This document shows, in pieces, positions 6,917-14,930 of a stretch of DNA of 20,567 bases. Below the pieces are notes generated by a model. It did not search any database, was not told the DNA's origin, and worked only from the letters and a program-made list of their open reading frames with translations. The stretch's first letter is position 1; each line of letters opens with the position of its first letter. The DNA is from JAAYZK01 sp964535025 (GTDB lineage: Bacteria; Planctomycetota; Phycisphaerae; SM23-33; FEN-1343): the NCBI GenBank assembly GCA_964535025.1, contig CAZHRW010000261.1:1-20567 (forward strand), given 5' to 3'. Both the position numbers and the translations under genes were made by a program.

Positions 6917-8197
6917 CTAAAGAGCATACTCGCGGCCGGTACGCTTGGCCACCATTCGCTTGGCCAGGCGGACAAAAACCGGCAGCCCGTCGGGGCCGAT
7001 CTCAACATCGGCCTGCCCCTGGACCAGTGGGCGGAGGTAGTCGCGGAAGGCGTCGGTGACGCCGTTGCCGGCGTCGTTGATGTATTCGCGGGGCAGCAGC
7101 TTCTCGCCGTTGGCCACCTCCCGCAGCGGCGCCAGGCCCGTGGTGCAGGTGTAGCGGCCGCCGGTCTCGTCGCGGACGAGCGTGACCATCTTGCCGTGCT
7201 CGCCGGCGAGGACCGCGTCGACGGCGGCCTTCCCGGCCAGGTAGGCCTCGGCGACGTCGGTGGCGCTGGCGACGTGCATCGCGTTGCGCTGGGCGGTGCC
7301 GGCACGGTTGGTGCGGGCCTTGACGCCGATCTCGCGTTCGACGATCGCCTTCAGCGCGTCGGCGGCGCCGCCGAGCTGGACGTGGCCGAAGCTGTCGGTG
7401 TTAAACTTGCCGCCGGCGTCGGCGATGTAGGTGCCGTCGGCGTCCTTGACGCCCTCGCCGCAGACGATGAAGCACCCGCCGCGCTCGGCGAGGCAGGCTT
7501 GGACGTCGGCGACGAAGCGGCCGAGGTCGAAGGCGACCTCGGGCAGGTAGATCAGGTGCGGCGCGTCGGCCGCATCCCGCCGCGCCAGGCCGGCGGCGGC
7601 GGCGATCCAGCCGGCGTTGCGGCCCATGACCTCGTGGATGGTGACGGTGTCGGTGGTGTACATCGCCTCGGTGTCGCGACCGGCCTCCATGACGGCGGTG
7701 GCGGTGTACTTGGCCACCGAGCCGTACCCGGGGCAGTGGTCGGTGCACGCCAGGTCGTTGTCGATCGTCTTGGGCACGCCCATGGCGATCAGCTCGTAGT
7801 CGGCGTCGGCGGCGAGTTGGGCGAGCTTGTCGGCGGTGTCCATCGAGTCGTTGCCGCCGATATAGAAGAAGTAGCGGATGTCGTGGGCCCGGAACACCTC
7901 CAGGATCCGCTCGTAGTCGGCGCGGTCGGCGGTGAGGTCCTTGAGCTTGTGACGGCAGCTTCCCAGGGCCGACGAGGGGGTACGCTTGAGGCCCTCGATC
8001 GTCGCCGGGTCCTCGGCGGCGATGTCGTAAAGCTCCTCGGCGAGCACCCCGCGGATGCCGTTGAGCCCGCCGTAGAGGCCGGTGAAGGTCTCCCGATGGG
8101 CCAGCACCGTCTGGATCACGCCGCAGGCGCTGGCGTTGATGACGGTGGTCGGCCCGCCGGACTGGGCGACGATCGCTCGTCCCTTGATCGCACTCAC
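6917..8197 (-). CDS. pfp: Pyrophosphate-type 6-phosphofructokinase
   Basis: This 426-residue enzyme interconverts fructose 6-phosphate and fructose 1,6-bisphosphate in glycolysis. PFK-family motifs appear in order: AQSGGPTTVIN (11-21), GGNDSMDT (114-121), PKTIDND (142-148) and MGRNAGW (191-197). The GGxDS Asp and the Lys of PKTIDND are the residues that mark PPi-dependent enzymes; ATP-dependent enzymes have Gly at both positions (GGDGS and PGTIDND). This is established for the family, so PPi is the predicted phosphoryl donor and the reaction would be reversible. The start is a GTG at 8197 with AAGGAG six bases upstream. It is transcribed from its own promoter (about 8275-8248) and is not overlapped with the downstream operon. 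Confidence 0.9.
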   Translation of the reverse strand: MSAIKGRAIVAQSGGPTTVINASACGVIQTVLAHRETFTGLYGGLNGIRGVLAEELYDIAAEDPATIEGLKRTPSSALGSCRHKLKDLTADRADYERILEVFRAHDIRYFFYIGGNDSMDTADKLAQLAADADYELIAMGVPKTIDNDLACTDHCPGYGSVAKYTATAVMEAGRDTEAMYTTDTVTIHEVMGRNAGWIAAAAGLARRDAADAPHLIYLPEVAFDLGRFVADVQACLAERGGCFIVCGEGVKDADGTYIADAGGKFNTDSFGHVQLGGAADALKAIVEREIGVKARTNRAGTAQRNAMHVASATDVAEAYLAGKAAVDAVLAGEHGKMVTLVRDETGGRYTCTTGLAPLREVANGEKLLPREYINDAGNGVTDAFRDYLRPLVQGQADVEIGPDGLPVFVRLAKRMVAKRTGREYAL

Positions 8198-8247
8198 GTC
8201 TTGCTCCTTCCAGGTTGATCCGCCGGGGCACGCGCCGGCCGGTCGGT

Positions 8248-8275
8248 AGTGTACGGATTTGGGCGGCCAAGTCCA
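8248..8275 (-). promoter_or_regulatory. Candidate promoter of the phosphofructokinase gene
   Basis: On the minus strand, TGGACT (8275-8270), a 16-base spacer and TACACT (8253-8248) resemble a sigma70 promoter (four of six bases matched in each hexamer). The predicted leader is about 44 bases and includes the AAGGAG site. This is a moderate match in a GC-rich background. Confidence 0.4.
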
Positions 8276-8364
8276 GCGCGCCCGTGCGCGGCCGCGGCGT
8301 CGGGTCGGGTCTGGACGGATCGCGCCTTGTGCGTTAGACTCGTAAGCCGTGCTTTAGCGCTTAT

Positions 8365-8391
8365 GCCGTAGACGCTTCGGGCGTCTGCGGC
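8365..8391 (+). promoter_or_regulatory. 5' leader hairpin of the large secreted-protein gene
   Basis: GCCGTAGACGC pairs with GCGTCTGCGGC, giving an 11-base stem with one U-G pair around TTCGG. It ends 11 bases before the GGAGG ribosome binding site (8403-8407). The arrangement parallels the hairpin upstream of the other dockerin-like gene, and both share GGAGGAGATG at the translation start region. There is no T tract. A weak candidate promoter (TGGACG at 8312, TAGACT at 8335, spacer 17) lies upstream. Confidence 0.5.
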
Positions 8392-8417
8392 GCAATCCGC
8401 CCGGAGGAGATGTCGTG

Positions 8418-11400
8418 ATGAAGCCCGCCCCCTGCGCCGCCCTGGTCATGGTGTTGTTGATGGTCCTCGCCGCCGACGTCGCGGCCGCGATAGCCCCCGT
8501 CGCCGACGCCGGGCCGGACGTGCGCCTGTGCGACAGCGACGACGACGGCCTCGCCACCGTCACTCTCGACGCCACCGCATCCTACGACCCCGACGGCACG
8601 CTGGTCGCCTACGGGTGGACCCTCGACGGCGCCGCCGTCGCCGACGGCCCGACCGCCCGCGCAGCGCTGCCCGTCGGCACCCACATCATCACGCTGACCG
8701 TGACCGACGACGACGGTCTGACCGCGTCGGACACACTCACGGCCCAGATCGATCCATTCAGCCCCGCCGTCCAGCTCGACCTGACCGCCGGGTTCAACAT
8801 GGACGCCATCGCCGGGCCCCGCGAGTACCAGCAATGCCTGCTCGCCGGCGACAACCTCGGCAGCCTGTTCGGCGGGCTGTCCGGCGGCAACGGCAGCTAC
8901 ATTATGGGCCAGTCCCGCCACATGGTCGCCGTCGGCGACGGCGAAATCTTCGCCTACTCCATCCCCACCTCGCCCGGCCACCCGGCCAACCTCGCCGCCG
9001 GCCAGGGCGTCCCGGCCGACGGCATCGTCGTCGCCGACGGCCGCGTCTATCACATGGCCGCCTGCGAGGGCAACGCCACGCTCGGCGGCGACTGGACCGA
9101 GGTGGCCGACCCGGCCACGTACGTCACCCAGCCCAACGCCGTCGTCGTCGGCGCCTCCCACAACATCGCCTCCTGGCAGATCCCCGCCGTCACCGTTGAG
9201 CTGCCCGCCGACCAGAAGGGCCGCTACGGAGACGTGAACTTCGTCCTGGCCGCGATGAACATGGCCGACCGGGCCCGCAACATGCGGATCGTCGCCCTCT
9301 ACGGCCCCGACGGCGCCGACGAGAGCGTCCTCTACGCCTTCAGCGGCGACGACGGCGGCAGCGGCCCCATCATGCTCGACGCCGCCCCCGAAGCGGGGTT
9401 CGCCGCCGTCCTGACCATGAGCAAGAGCATGGACCTCGCCGCCGGCGCCTCGGGCGTCGTCCGCGACCAGACCTCCCACCTGTACGCCTTCGCCCAGCCG
9501 CTGCCGCTGGATGACTCGCGGGCGCTGTGGGGCTTCCGCATCGAGGATGCGGCGCCGGGTCTGAACTGGAACAGTCGCGGCCTGGCCGTCTTCGCCGCGA
9601 CCGCCCAGACGCCCTGCGACGGCCTGGCGCCGCCCGTGGCCGACGCCGGGCCCGACCAGTCCCTCACCGACACCGACAACGACGGCCTCGCCGCGGTCAC
9701 CCTCGACGGGACCGCCTCGAGCGATGATGGAGCGATCGTCGACTACGCCTGGAGCGAAGACGGCGCGCCCCTGGCCGCCGGGGCGACCGCCGCGGTCGAC
9801 CTGGCCGTCGGCGACCACACCCTCACGCTGACCGTCACCGACGACGACGGCCTGACCGACAGCGACACGACGGCCGTGTCGGTCCTCTATGGCGGCGTCG
9901 TCGCCGACGCCGGACCCAACCGCAACGTCGTCGTCGCCGATGCCGGCGATCCGGCCACCGTCACGCTGGACGGCTCGCGCTCGACGACGCCGGTCGGGAC
10001 GATCACCGACTACGCCTGGCGCGAAGATGCCACGCCGCTGGCGGCGGGCCAGACCGTCGACGTCGAGCTGGCGTACGGCAGCCACGCCATCACGCTGGAG
10101 GTCACCAACGACCTGGGCTGGTCCGACACCGATACGATCACCATCACGCTCATGACCGCCCCGGCACTGACGGGCAACACGTTCACCCACTACAAGAGCG
10201 GCATCTCGCTGCTGCCGGGGGGCGTGCCCGGCGTCGACTGGGTCTTCGAGCGGTGGTACCACGACCCGATCGTCGACGACCACGGGGTCATCTACATCAA
10301 CAGCGCCACGCTGCTCGAGCTGGCCCACAACGCCATGAACCGCAACGCCAACGAGACCGACCCCGTCATCGGCGCCGACGGCCTCGACGGCATCGGCGAC
10401 TCCGGCGACGAGGGGCTCATCCGCATGAAGGTCGACATGGACTGGTCCTGGCGCTACCGCTGGACCTATGAAAAGGTCGAAGGCGACGTCGCGCCCGAGT
10501 ATCTCGTGCCGGCCTACACCGGGCCGTTCTCCTTCGGCGAGCTGACCTACTACGACGGCACGCCTGTCGTCGGGGCGACCGGGCCGAGCGAGCCGCTGAC
10601 GACCTACCCCGAACCGCGGAGCACCACCTTCTACTTCCGCGGCCTCGCCGACGCGTTCGGCGACGAGTGGCACCTGCTCACCGTCGGCGACGACGATTTC
10701 ATGCTCTACAGCTCGTGGTACGAGTCGTGGTCGTCGGACGGGAAGATCTTCTACTTCGTCGTCGATCCGGTCACCCCGGCGATCAGCTTCGCCGCCGGCG
10801 CCGACGACGCCCAGTGGTACACCACGCCGATCAAGGCCTACTTCGTGCCCCAACTGCACGAGCAGACCACCTACGTCACGCCCGGCGTCGGGTTCGCCCT
10901 GCACAACATCACCAACGGCGAGCCCGTCCAGTACCGCATCGATGAGCTGCACGGCGATGCGTGGCTGACCTTCGACGACGCCGTGGTGCCGCTGGATGTC
11001 TTCGGCCTGGCGGCCGACACCGTCTACACGCTCCGCTACCGCATCGGCGCCGACGGCGTCGAGAAGACGCGGACGATCCACTACGACCCGGCGTACCCTT
11101 CCGACGCCGAGCCGCACCCGTCGGTGGTGCTGTTTCCCAATGCCGAGGTCGAGCAGCGCATCCGCGACCAGATCGCCGACCATCCGTCGTTCAACTGGCG
11201 ATTCAATTCGCTGATGGACCCGTTCTCCGGCGGGCACGGCGCCTACGCCCGGCCGCTGATGACGGGGGTCCGTTACGTCGGCGAACGCGGCGACAACAAG
11301 GCGCTCAACAACGCCTTCTGCGTCTACATCGACGGGCTCGGCGCCCACCCGTTCCAGGAGCAGCTCGCGCGGGACTACATGCTGGACAACTGCCTGACGC

Positions 11401-12431
11401 TCGATCCGATCGGCACGGAGATCTCGCACCTGACCAGCGTCCCCTGCCGCGAGCGTGTGGGCTGGGGGTACTACCATGTCCGCGCGCCCATCAACGTGGC
11501 GCTGGCGTACGACCTGCTGATCAAGGACTTCCGTTACCCGGAGTATCCCAACGGTTTCACCGCCATCGAGGACTACAGGATCCGCGACATGATCGGCGCG
11601 TTCGCTCTCGAGACGCTGCGGTCGTATTCGTCGCCCTGGCCCAACCGGGACGGCTCGGGGCCGGCGCGGGCCGGGATGTGGACCACCGCGCGGGAGATGG
11701 GCGTGGCCCTGACGGCGATGGTGATGCCCACCTACGACACGCCGTACTACGGCACCTCCGGCGGCGACGGGCGCGAGGCGGTCCATCCCTGGACCCCGTA
11801 CCCCGATACGCCCGTGACGTGGTTCGACGCGACGATGAACGAGGACTATGACGCGGGGATCTACGGCGTCCTCCGCGCCGGCGACCCGGTCCGCTGGCTC
11901 GACCGCGAAGGCTACTGGGAGGGGACCGGCCTGATGGGCCAGTTGTACTACAAGCTCGCCAACGCCCGCACCCACTGGGACGGCCGGCGGTGGCCCTTCT
12001 TCGAGGAGGCCTTCGCCCTGGCGATGACCGGCGAGCTGCAGAGCTCGAAGGTCCAGGGCGGCGACGACGGCTGGGCCTACAAGACCACCGGCCTGGTCGT
12101 CAACGAGTACTTCCCCGAACTGGCCGAGCCGATGGAAACGATCCTCACCGCCGGGACGGGCTCGACCGGCGAGGAGTCCATCGGCGAGACCCTCTGGGCC
12201 CAGGGCGTCTTCGCCCTGTGCTACATGCGCCTCGACTGGCGCGACCACGTCGAGACCACCGTTTCCGGCGACACCGACGGCGACGGGGACGTCGACCTCG
12301 ACGACTTCGCCACGCTCAAGATCAACTTCGGCACCCCCGCCGGCGCCACCGCCGCCGAAGGCGACTTCGACGGCGACGGCGACGTCGACCTCGACGACTT
12401 CGCGATCCTCAAGCAGAACTTCGGGACCTGA
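8418..12431 (+). CDS. Large secreted multidomain protein: PKD-like repeats, possible polysaccharide-lyase toroid, dockerin-like tail
   Basis: This is a 1337-residue exported protein. Residues 1-24 form a signal peptide (VLLMVLAADVAAA). PKD-like module 1 spans 26-112, an unassigned probably beta-rich domain 113-400, and PKD-like modules 2 and 3 span 405-490 and 494-578. Residues 585-930 are unassigned. Residues 930-1275 are helical, with VALAYDLLI around 1027-1035 and a start PSVVLFPNAEVEQRI that resemble heparinase/alginate-lyase (alpha/alpha) toroids; I hold this assignment loosely. The tail (1285-1337) has two calcium-loop repeats, DTDGDGDVDLDD and DFDGDGDVDLDD, almost identical to those of the protein at 1276. 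The ATG at 8418 follows GGAGG at 8403-8407; a GTG directly before it (8415) is an alternative start. The opposite strand stays open for 3.9 kb, but that reading has no domain features. Confidence 0.8.
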   Translation: MKPAPCAALVMVLLMVLAADVAAAIAPVADAGPDVRLCDSDDDGLATVTLDATASYDPDGTLVAYGWTLDGAAVADGPTARAALPVGTHIITLTVTDDDGLTASDTLTAQIDPFSPAVQLDLTAGFNMDAIAGPREYQQCLLAGDNLGSLFGGLSGGNGSYIMGQSRHMVAVGDGEIFAYSIPTSPGHPANLAAGQGVPADGIVVADGRVYHMAACEGNATLGGDWTEVADPATYVTQPNAVVVGASHNIASWQIPAVTVELPADQKGRYGDVNFVLAAMNMADRARNMRIVALYGPDGADESVLYAFSGDDGGSGPIMLDAAPEAGFAAVLTMSKSMDLAAGASGVVRDQTSHLYAFAQPLPLDDSRALWGFRIEDAAPGLNWNSRGLAVFAATAQTPCDGLAPPVADAGPDQSLTDTDNDGLAAVTLDGTASSDDGAIVDYAWSEDGAPLAAGATAAVDLAVGDHTLTLTVTDDDGLTDSDTTAVSVLYGGVVADAGPNRNVVVADAGDPATVTLDGSRSTTPVGTITDYAWREDATPLAAGQTVDVELAYGSHAITLEVTNDLGWSDTDTITITLMTAPALTGNTFTHYKSGISLLPGGVPGVDWVFERWYHDPIVDDHGVIYINSATLLELAHNAMNRNANETDPVIGADGLDGIGDSGDEGLIRMKVDMDWSWRYRWTYEKVEGDVAPEYLVPAYTGPFSFGELTYYDGTPVVGATGPSEPLTTYPEPRSTTFYFRGLADAFGDEWHLLTVGDDDFMLYSSWYESWSSDGKIFYFVVDPVTPAISFAAGADDAQWYTTPIKAYFVPQLHEQTTYVTPGVGFALHNITNGEPVQYRIDELHGDAWLTFDDAVVPLDVFGLAADTVYTLRYRIGADGVEKTRTIHYDPAYPSDAEPHPSVVLFPNAEVEQRIRDQIADHPSFNWRFNSLMDPFSGGHGAYARPLMTGVRYVGERGDNKALNNAFCVYIDGLGAHPFQEQLARDYMLDNCLTLDPIGTEISHLTSVPCRERVGWGYYHVRAPINVALAYDLLIKDFRYPEYPNGFTAIEDYRIRDMIGAFALETLRSYSSPWPNRDGSGPARAGMWTTAREMGVALTAMVMPTYDTPYYGTSGGDGREAVHPWTPYPDTPVTWFDATMNEDYDAGIYGVLRAGDPVRWLDREGYWEGTGLMGQLYYKLANARTHWDGRRWPFFEEAFALAMTGELQSSKVQGGDDGWAYKTTGLVVNEYFPELAEPMETILTAGTGSTGEESIGETLWAQGVFALCYMRLDWRDHVETTVSGDTDGDGDVDLDDFATLKINFGTPAGATAAEGDFDGDGDVDLDDFAILKQNFGT

Positions 12432-12457
12432 CAGCCGCCGTTGCTCAGGCGCTCAGG

Positions 12458-12475
12458 TCTCAAGCCTCAAGCCTT
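12458..12475. repeat. Tandem TCAAGCC word in a convergent gap
   Basis: TCTCAAGCCTCAAGCCTT contains two tandem TCAAGCC units. The 13-base AGCCTCAAGCCTT also occurs near 567-579, more than 11 kb away. It overlaps the last codons of the sulfur transport subunit and lies 27 bases after the stop of the large secreted-protein gene. It is too short and unstructured to be a terminator. Confidence 0.45.
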
Positions 12476-13000
12476 TCCTCTCGGCCGCGTCAGGTAGAGC
12501 AGGAGGCCGCCGACGAGGACGACGCCGCCAACGAGCCAGGCGTGGGAGATATCGAGGGTGTCGCCCCAGCGGGCGTCGCCGAGGTTCCAGACCGATTCGA
12601 GCGGCGGGACGATCCAGGGCGCCAGCAGGATGAACAGCAGGGCCCCGAGGAACATCGCCAGGACCGCCACGAGGGCGTCGAGACGGCCGCCGGCGGCGCA
12701 GGCGAGGCCGGTGCCGGGGCAAAAGCCGGTCATGCCGAAGCCCAGCCCCAGCAGGCCGCCGCCGACGAGCGCCGCAAGCATGACCGCCGGCTTGATGCTC
12801 AGCGTCGCCGCGTCGCCCTGTTCGAGGACCCACACGCCGACCATCGAGGTAAGGACGAACATCGCGATCGTCCGCAGGGCGTGAAAATCCCGCAGCCGCA
12901 GCGCGCCGAGGATGCGGTCGGGGTTGGCCAGCTCGGCCAGGACGAGCGCCCCGCCGAACAGGCCGCCCAGGCCCAGTGCGAGAATCTGTTCGCCGCTCAT
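12467..13000 (-). CDS. YeeE/YedE-type sulfur transport subunit (DUF6691-like half)
   Basis: This 177-residue protein has about four hydrophobic segments (5-24, 42-60, 72-96, 108-130) plus a C-terminal one (155-170). The motif GFGMTGFCPGTGLAC (87-101) carries Cys94 and Cys101 and matches the G-x-CPG signature of the second half of split YeeE/YedE transporters. This family moves thiosulfate or related reduced sulfur across the inner membrane by relay between conserved cysteines (family knowledge). The ATG at 13000 overlaps the partner's stop as ATGA and has AGGAGG nine bases upstream. The stop lies inside a tandem TCAAGCC word at 12458-12475. Confidence 0.82.
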   Translation of the reverse strand: MSGEQILALGLGGLFGGALVLAELANPDRILGALRLRDFHALRTIAMFVLTSMVGVWVLEQGDAATLSIKPAVMLAALVGGGLLGLGFGMTGFCPGTGLACAAGGRLDALVAVLAMFLGALLFILLAPWIVPPLESVWNLGDARWGDTLDISHAWLVGGVVLVGGLLLYLTRPRGKA

Positions 13001-13533
13001 AGTTTGTCCGCCTCCTGGTTGGGGACCTTGGGGTAGAACCAGCGTGCGGCGAGGACGCCGACGCCGAACAGGCCGATCGTGAACGGCAGGGCCGAGACGG
13101 AAAGCTGGGCCCACCCGCTGGCGAACTGCCCGCTGGTGCAGCCGTGCGCGATCCGCGAGCCGAAGAGGATCAGCACCCCGCCGATCGCCGCCAGCACCAG
13201 CCGCCGGGGCATTGACATGTTCGCCCGCGACCACGCGCACGTCAGACGCGGCCGCCACCGGTCGGCCAGCAGGGCCGTGACGGCGGCGCCGCCGATCAGG
13301 CCGATGTCGAACCACCAGCCGTAGCCGGGCGCCTGGTACTTGGCGGCCTTGAGCACCGGGTGGTCGGCCACGTAGTCCGGCGCGGCTTTCTTCAACGCAA
13401 TCCCGTGGGCCACAACGAATTGCGTCGAAACGCCCAGCGGCTTTTTCACCGCGACCGCCAGTGTCATCACCAGTCCCAGCAACAGTCCCGCCGCCCACCA
13501 CGGCAGCAGGGGGGGTCGTTTCGGCATGGGCAT
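12997..13533 (-). CDS. YeeE/YedE family sulfur transport protein
   Basis: This 178-residue protein has hydrophobic segments near 11-29, 73-90, 112-125 and 146-163. The hallmark motif GSRIAHGCTSGQ (125-136) contains Cys132, the cysteine expected to bind or relay thiosulfate or sulfide-level sulfur in the YeeE/YedE (DUF395, PF04143) family. Together with the next gene it forms the usual split two-component transporter. The start at 13533 has AGGAG nine bases upstream; upstream in-frame extension lacks a site. A strong palindrome overlaps the predicted promoter (13589-13610), suggesting repression in response to a sulfur or related signal (inference). No rhodanese, TusA or persulfide dioxygenase gene is adjacent. 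Confidence 0.85.
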   Translation of the reverse strand: MPMPKRPPLLPWWAAGLLLGLVMTLAVAVKKPLGVSTQFVVAHGIALKKAAPDYVADHPVLKAAKYQAPGYGWWFDIGLIGGAAVTALLADRWRPRLTCAWSRANMSMPRRLVLAAIGGVLILFGSRIAHGCTSGQFASGWAQLSVSALPFTIGLFGVGVLAARWFYPKVPNQEADKL

Positions 13534-13588
13534 CGCCCCATCTCCTTTCCCGGGCGCACAGACCCGCGCCCGCATGCACATCCCATGA

Positions 13589-13610
13589 TACGCAGCTTTG
13601 CGTAATTGTA
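13589..13610 (-). promoter_or_regulatory. Promoter -10 with overlapping operator-like palindrome for the sulfur transporter
   Basis: On the minus strand, TACAAT (13610-13605) is directly followed by TACGCA-AAGC-TGCGTA (13604-13589), a perfect 6-base inverted repeat with a 4-base spacer. A start site about seven bases after the -10 falls inside the palindrome, the classic position for a repressor. ArsR-type sulfur sensors such as BigR/SqrR control YeeE/YedE genes elsewhere (family knowledge), but no regulator gene is in the window and the site is not a known consensus. Confidence 0.45.
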
Positions 13611-13649
13611 GCACGGCGAACGGTTAGGGCGAGCGCGGCTCGGGGGAAT

Positions 13650-14783
13650 CTACGGCCGCGCCCACCGGCGGAGCACCCGCTCGGTCGCGTCGGCTAGCAG
13701 GCGGTAGCCGTCGGCCATGGCCTGTTCGACGTCCATGGCCGGCGGCGCGATGGCGCAGGTGTCGGCGAGACCGAGGGCGGCGACGGCCTCGGGATCTTCG
13801 ACGGCGCCGGCCAGGGCGATGACGGGGATGGCGGCGGGGCGGGCGAGGCGGAGGATGCCGCTGATGGTCTTGCCGCCGACGGTCGTGGCGTCGAGGCAGC
13901 CTTCGCCGGTGAGGACGAGGTCGGCCCCGGCGAGCCGCTCGGCGAACCGCGACGCCGCCAGGACCAGGTCGATGCCGGGCGTGAGGGTGGCCCCGCAGAA
14001 GCCCACCAGCCCGGCCCCCAGGCCGCCGGCGGCGCCGGCGCCGGGCAGGTCGCGGATGTTGCGGCCGAGCTCGCGCTCGATGAGGCCGACGGCGTGGGCG
14101 AGGTTGGCCTCCAGGACGGCGACGTCGGCCGGCGTGGCGCCCTTCTGGGGTCCGAAGACGGCCGCGGCCCCGCGGGGGCCCAGCAGGGGGTTGTCGACGT
14201 CACAGGCGACCTCGATGCGGCAGCGGTGGACGTCCGGGCGCAGGCCCGACAGATCCAGGGCCGCGAGGTCGGCCAGGCGCCCGCCGGTCATCGGCTCGGT
14301 GATCGGCGCGCCGTCGCGGCGGCCGAACCGCGCGCCCAGCGCCTGGGCCATCCCGGCGCCCAGGTCGGTCGTCGCCGAGCCGCCGATGGCGACGATGAGG
14401 TGATCGGCCCCGGCGTCCAGCGCCGCGGCCATGAGCTCGCCGGTCCCGAACGTTGTGGTATGCAAGGGGTTGCGCTTCGACGGCGGCACGAGGGGCAGCC
14501 CCGCGACGGCGGCCATCTCCACCACGGCGGTCCGCCCGTCGCCCAGCAGGGCGAACCGGCCGGTTCGCCGCTCGCCCAGCGGGCCGGTCGCGGGCGCCGC
14601 GATCATCCGCCCGCCCGTCGCGGCGGCCAGGGCGTCGGCGGTGCCCTCGCCGCCGTCGGCCATGGGGGTGGAAACGACCGTCGCGTCGGGGCGGACCCGC
14701 GCCGCGCCCTCGGCCATCGCACGGCAGGCCTCGGCGGCGGTGAGCGAGCCCTTGAACGAGTCGGGGGCGAGGACGAGTTTCAT
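13650..14783 (-). CDS. glxK: Glycerate kinase
   Basis: This 377-residue enzyme belongs to the GarK/GlxK glycerate kinase family (PF02595), which phosphorylates D-glycerate (to 2-phosphoglycerate in characterised members), feeding glyoxylate- or sugar-acid-derived carbon into glycolysis. Family signatures are APDSFKGSLTA (6-16), MADGGEGTAD (41-50), VAIGGSATTDLGAGM, ACDVDNPLLGPRGAA, FGPQKGAT and VLTGEGCLDATTVGGKT. Length is normal and the protein is cytosolic. The ATG at 14783 matches the family's N-terminus. It has no ribosome binding site but sits seven bases after a TACAAT, so the mRNA is probably leaderless. It is divergent from the diguanylate cyclase gene. The symbol follows common usage; garK is equally possible. 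Confidence 0.92.
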   Translation of the reverse strand: MKLVLAPDSFKGSLTAAEACRAMAEGAARVRPDATVVSTPMADGGEGTADALAAATGGRMIAAPATGPLGERRTGRFALLGDGRTAVVEMAAVAGLPLVPPSKRNPLHTTTFGTGELMAAALDAGADHLIVAIGGSATTDLGAGMAQALGARFGRRDGAPITEPMTGGRLADLAALDLSGLRPDVHRCRIEVACDVDNPLLGPRGAAAVFGPQKGATPADVAVLEANLAHAVGLIERELGRNIRDLPGAGAAGGLGAGLVGFCGATLTPGIDLVLAASRFAERLAGADLVLTGEGCLDATTVGGKTISGILRLARPAAIPVIALAGAVEDPEAVAALGLADTCAIAPPAMDVEQAMADGYRLLADATERVLRRWARP

Positions 14784-14789
14784 GGCCGT

Positions 14790-14795
14790 ATTGTA
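14790..14795 (-). promoter_or_regulatory. -10 element for leaderless glycerate kinase mRNA
   Basis: TACAAT on the minus strand ends six bases before the ATG, so the expected transcription start coincides with the A of the start codon. No convincing -35 is seen at 16-18 bases. The same hexamer and spacing precede the endonuclease III-like gene at 18655-18660. Confidence 0.5.
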
Positions 14796-14868
14796 CTGTG
14801 AAGGTGGGAGGCGTGCACCCGGCAAGGGGCCGTCCGGCGTACCGGGTGGTGGTAACGCAAGCCCCGGG

Positions 14869-14885
14869 CCCATCGTGCCGATGGG
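14869..14885 (+). promoter_or_regulatory. Hairpin in the leader of the first diguanylate cyclase gene
   Basis: CCCATCG-TGC-CGATGGG is a perfect 7-base stem with a 3-base loop, 35 bases upstream of the AGGAG site. A smaller hairpin, CCGG-CGTA-CCGG, lies at 14834-14845. Between them GGTAACGCAAGCC (14850-14862) faintly recalls a conserved segment of class I c-di-GMP riboswitches, but the rest of that fold is not evident. Confidence 0.35.
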
Positions 14886-14930
14886 ATCCATACGGAGGCA
14901 TACGGGCCGTGGCGATTTTCAGGAGACACC

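Noticed and set aside
8361..12248. Very long open frame (about 1295 codons) on the minus strand opposite the large secreted-protein gene
   Set aside because: The translation is low-complexity Gly/Val/Arg/Asp-rich without any domain or signal peptide. The plus strand has a signal peptide, PKD-like modules, a ribosome binding site and dockerin-like repeats. Long antisense frames are expected from GC-rich third-position bias.
13630..13642. Terminator for the glycerate kinase gene (CGAGC-GCG-GCTCG)
   Set aside because: The stem is only five bases and no T tract follows on the minus strand, so it is too weak to call.
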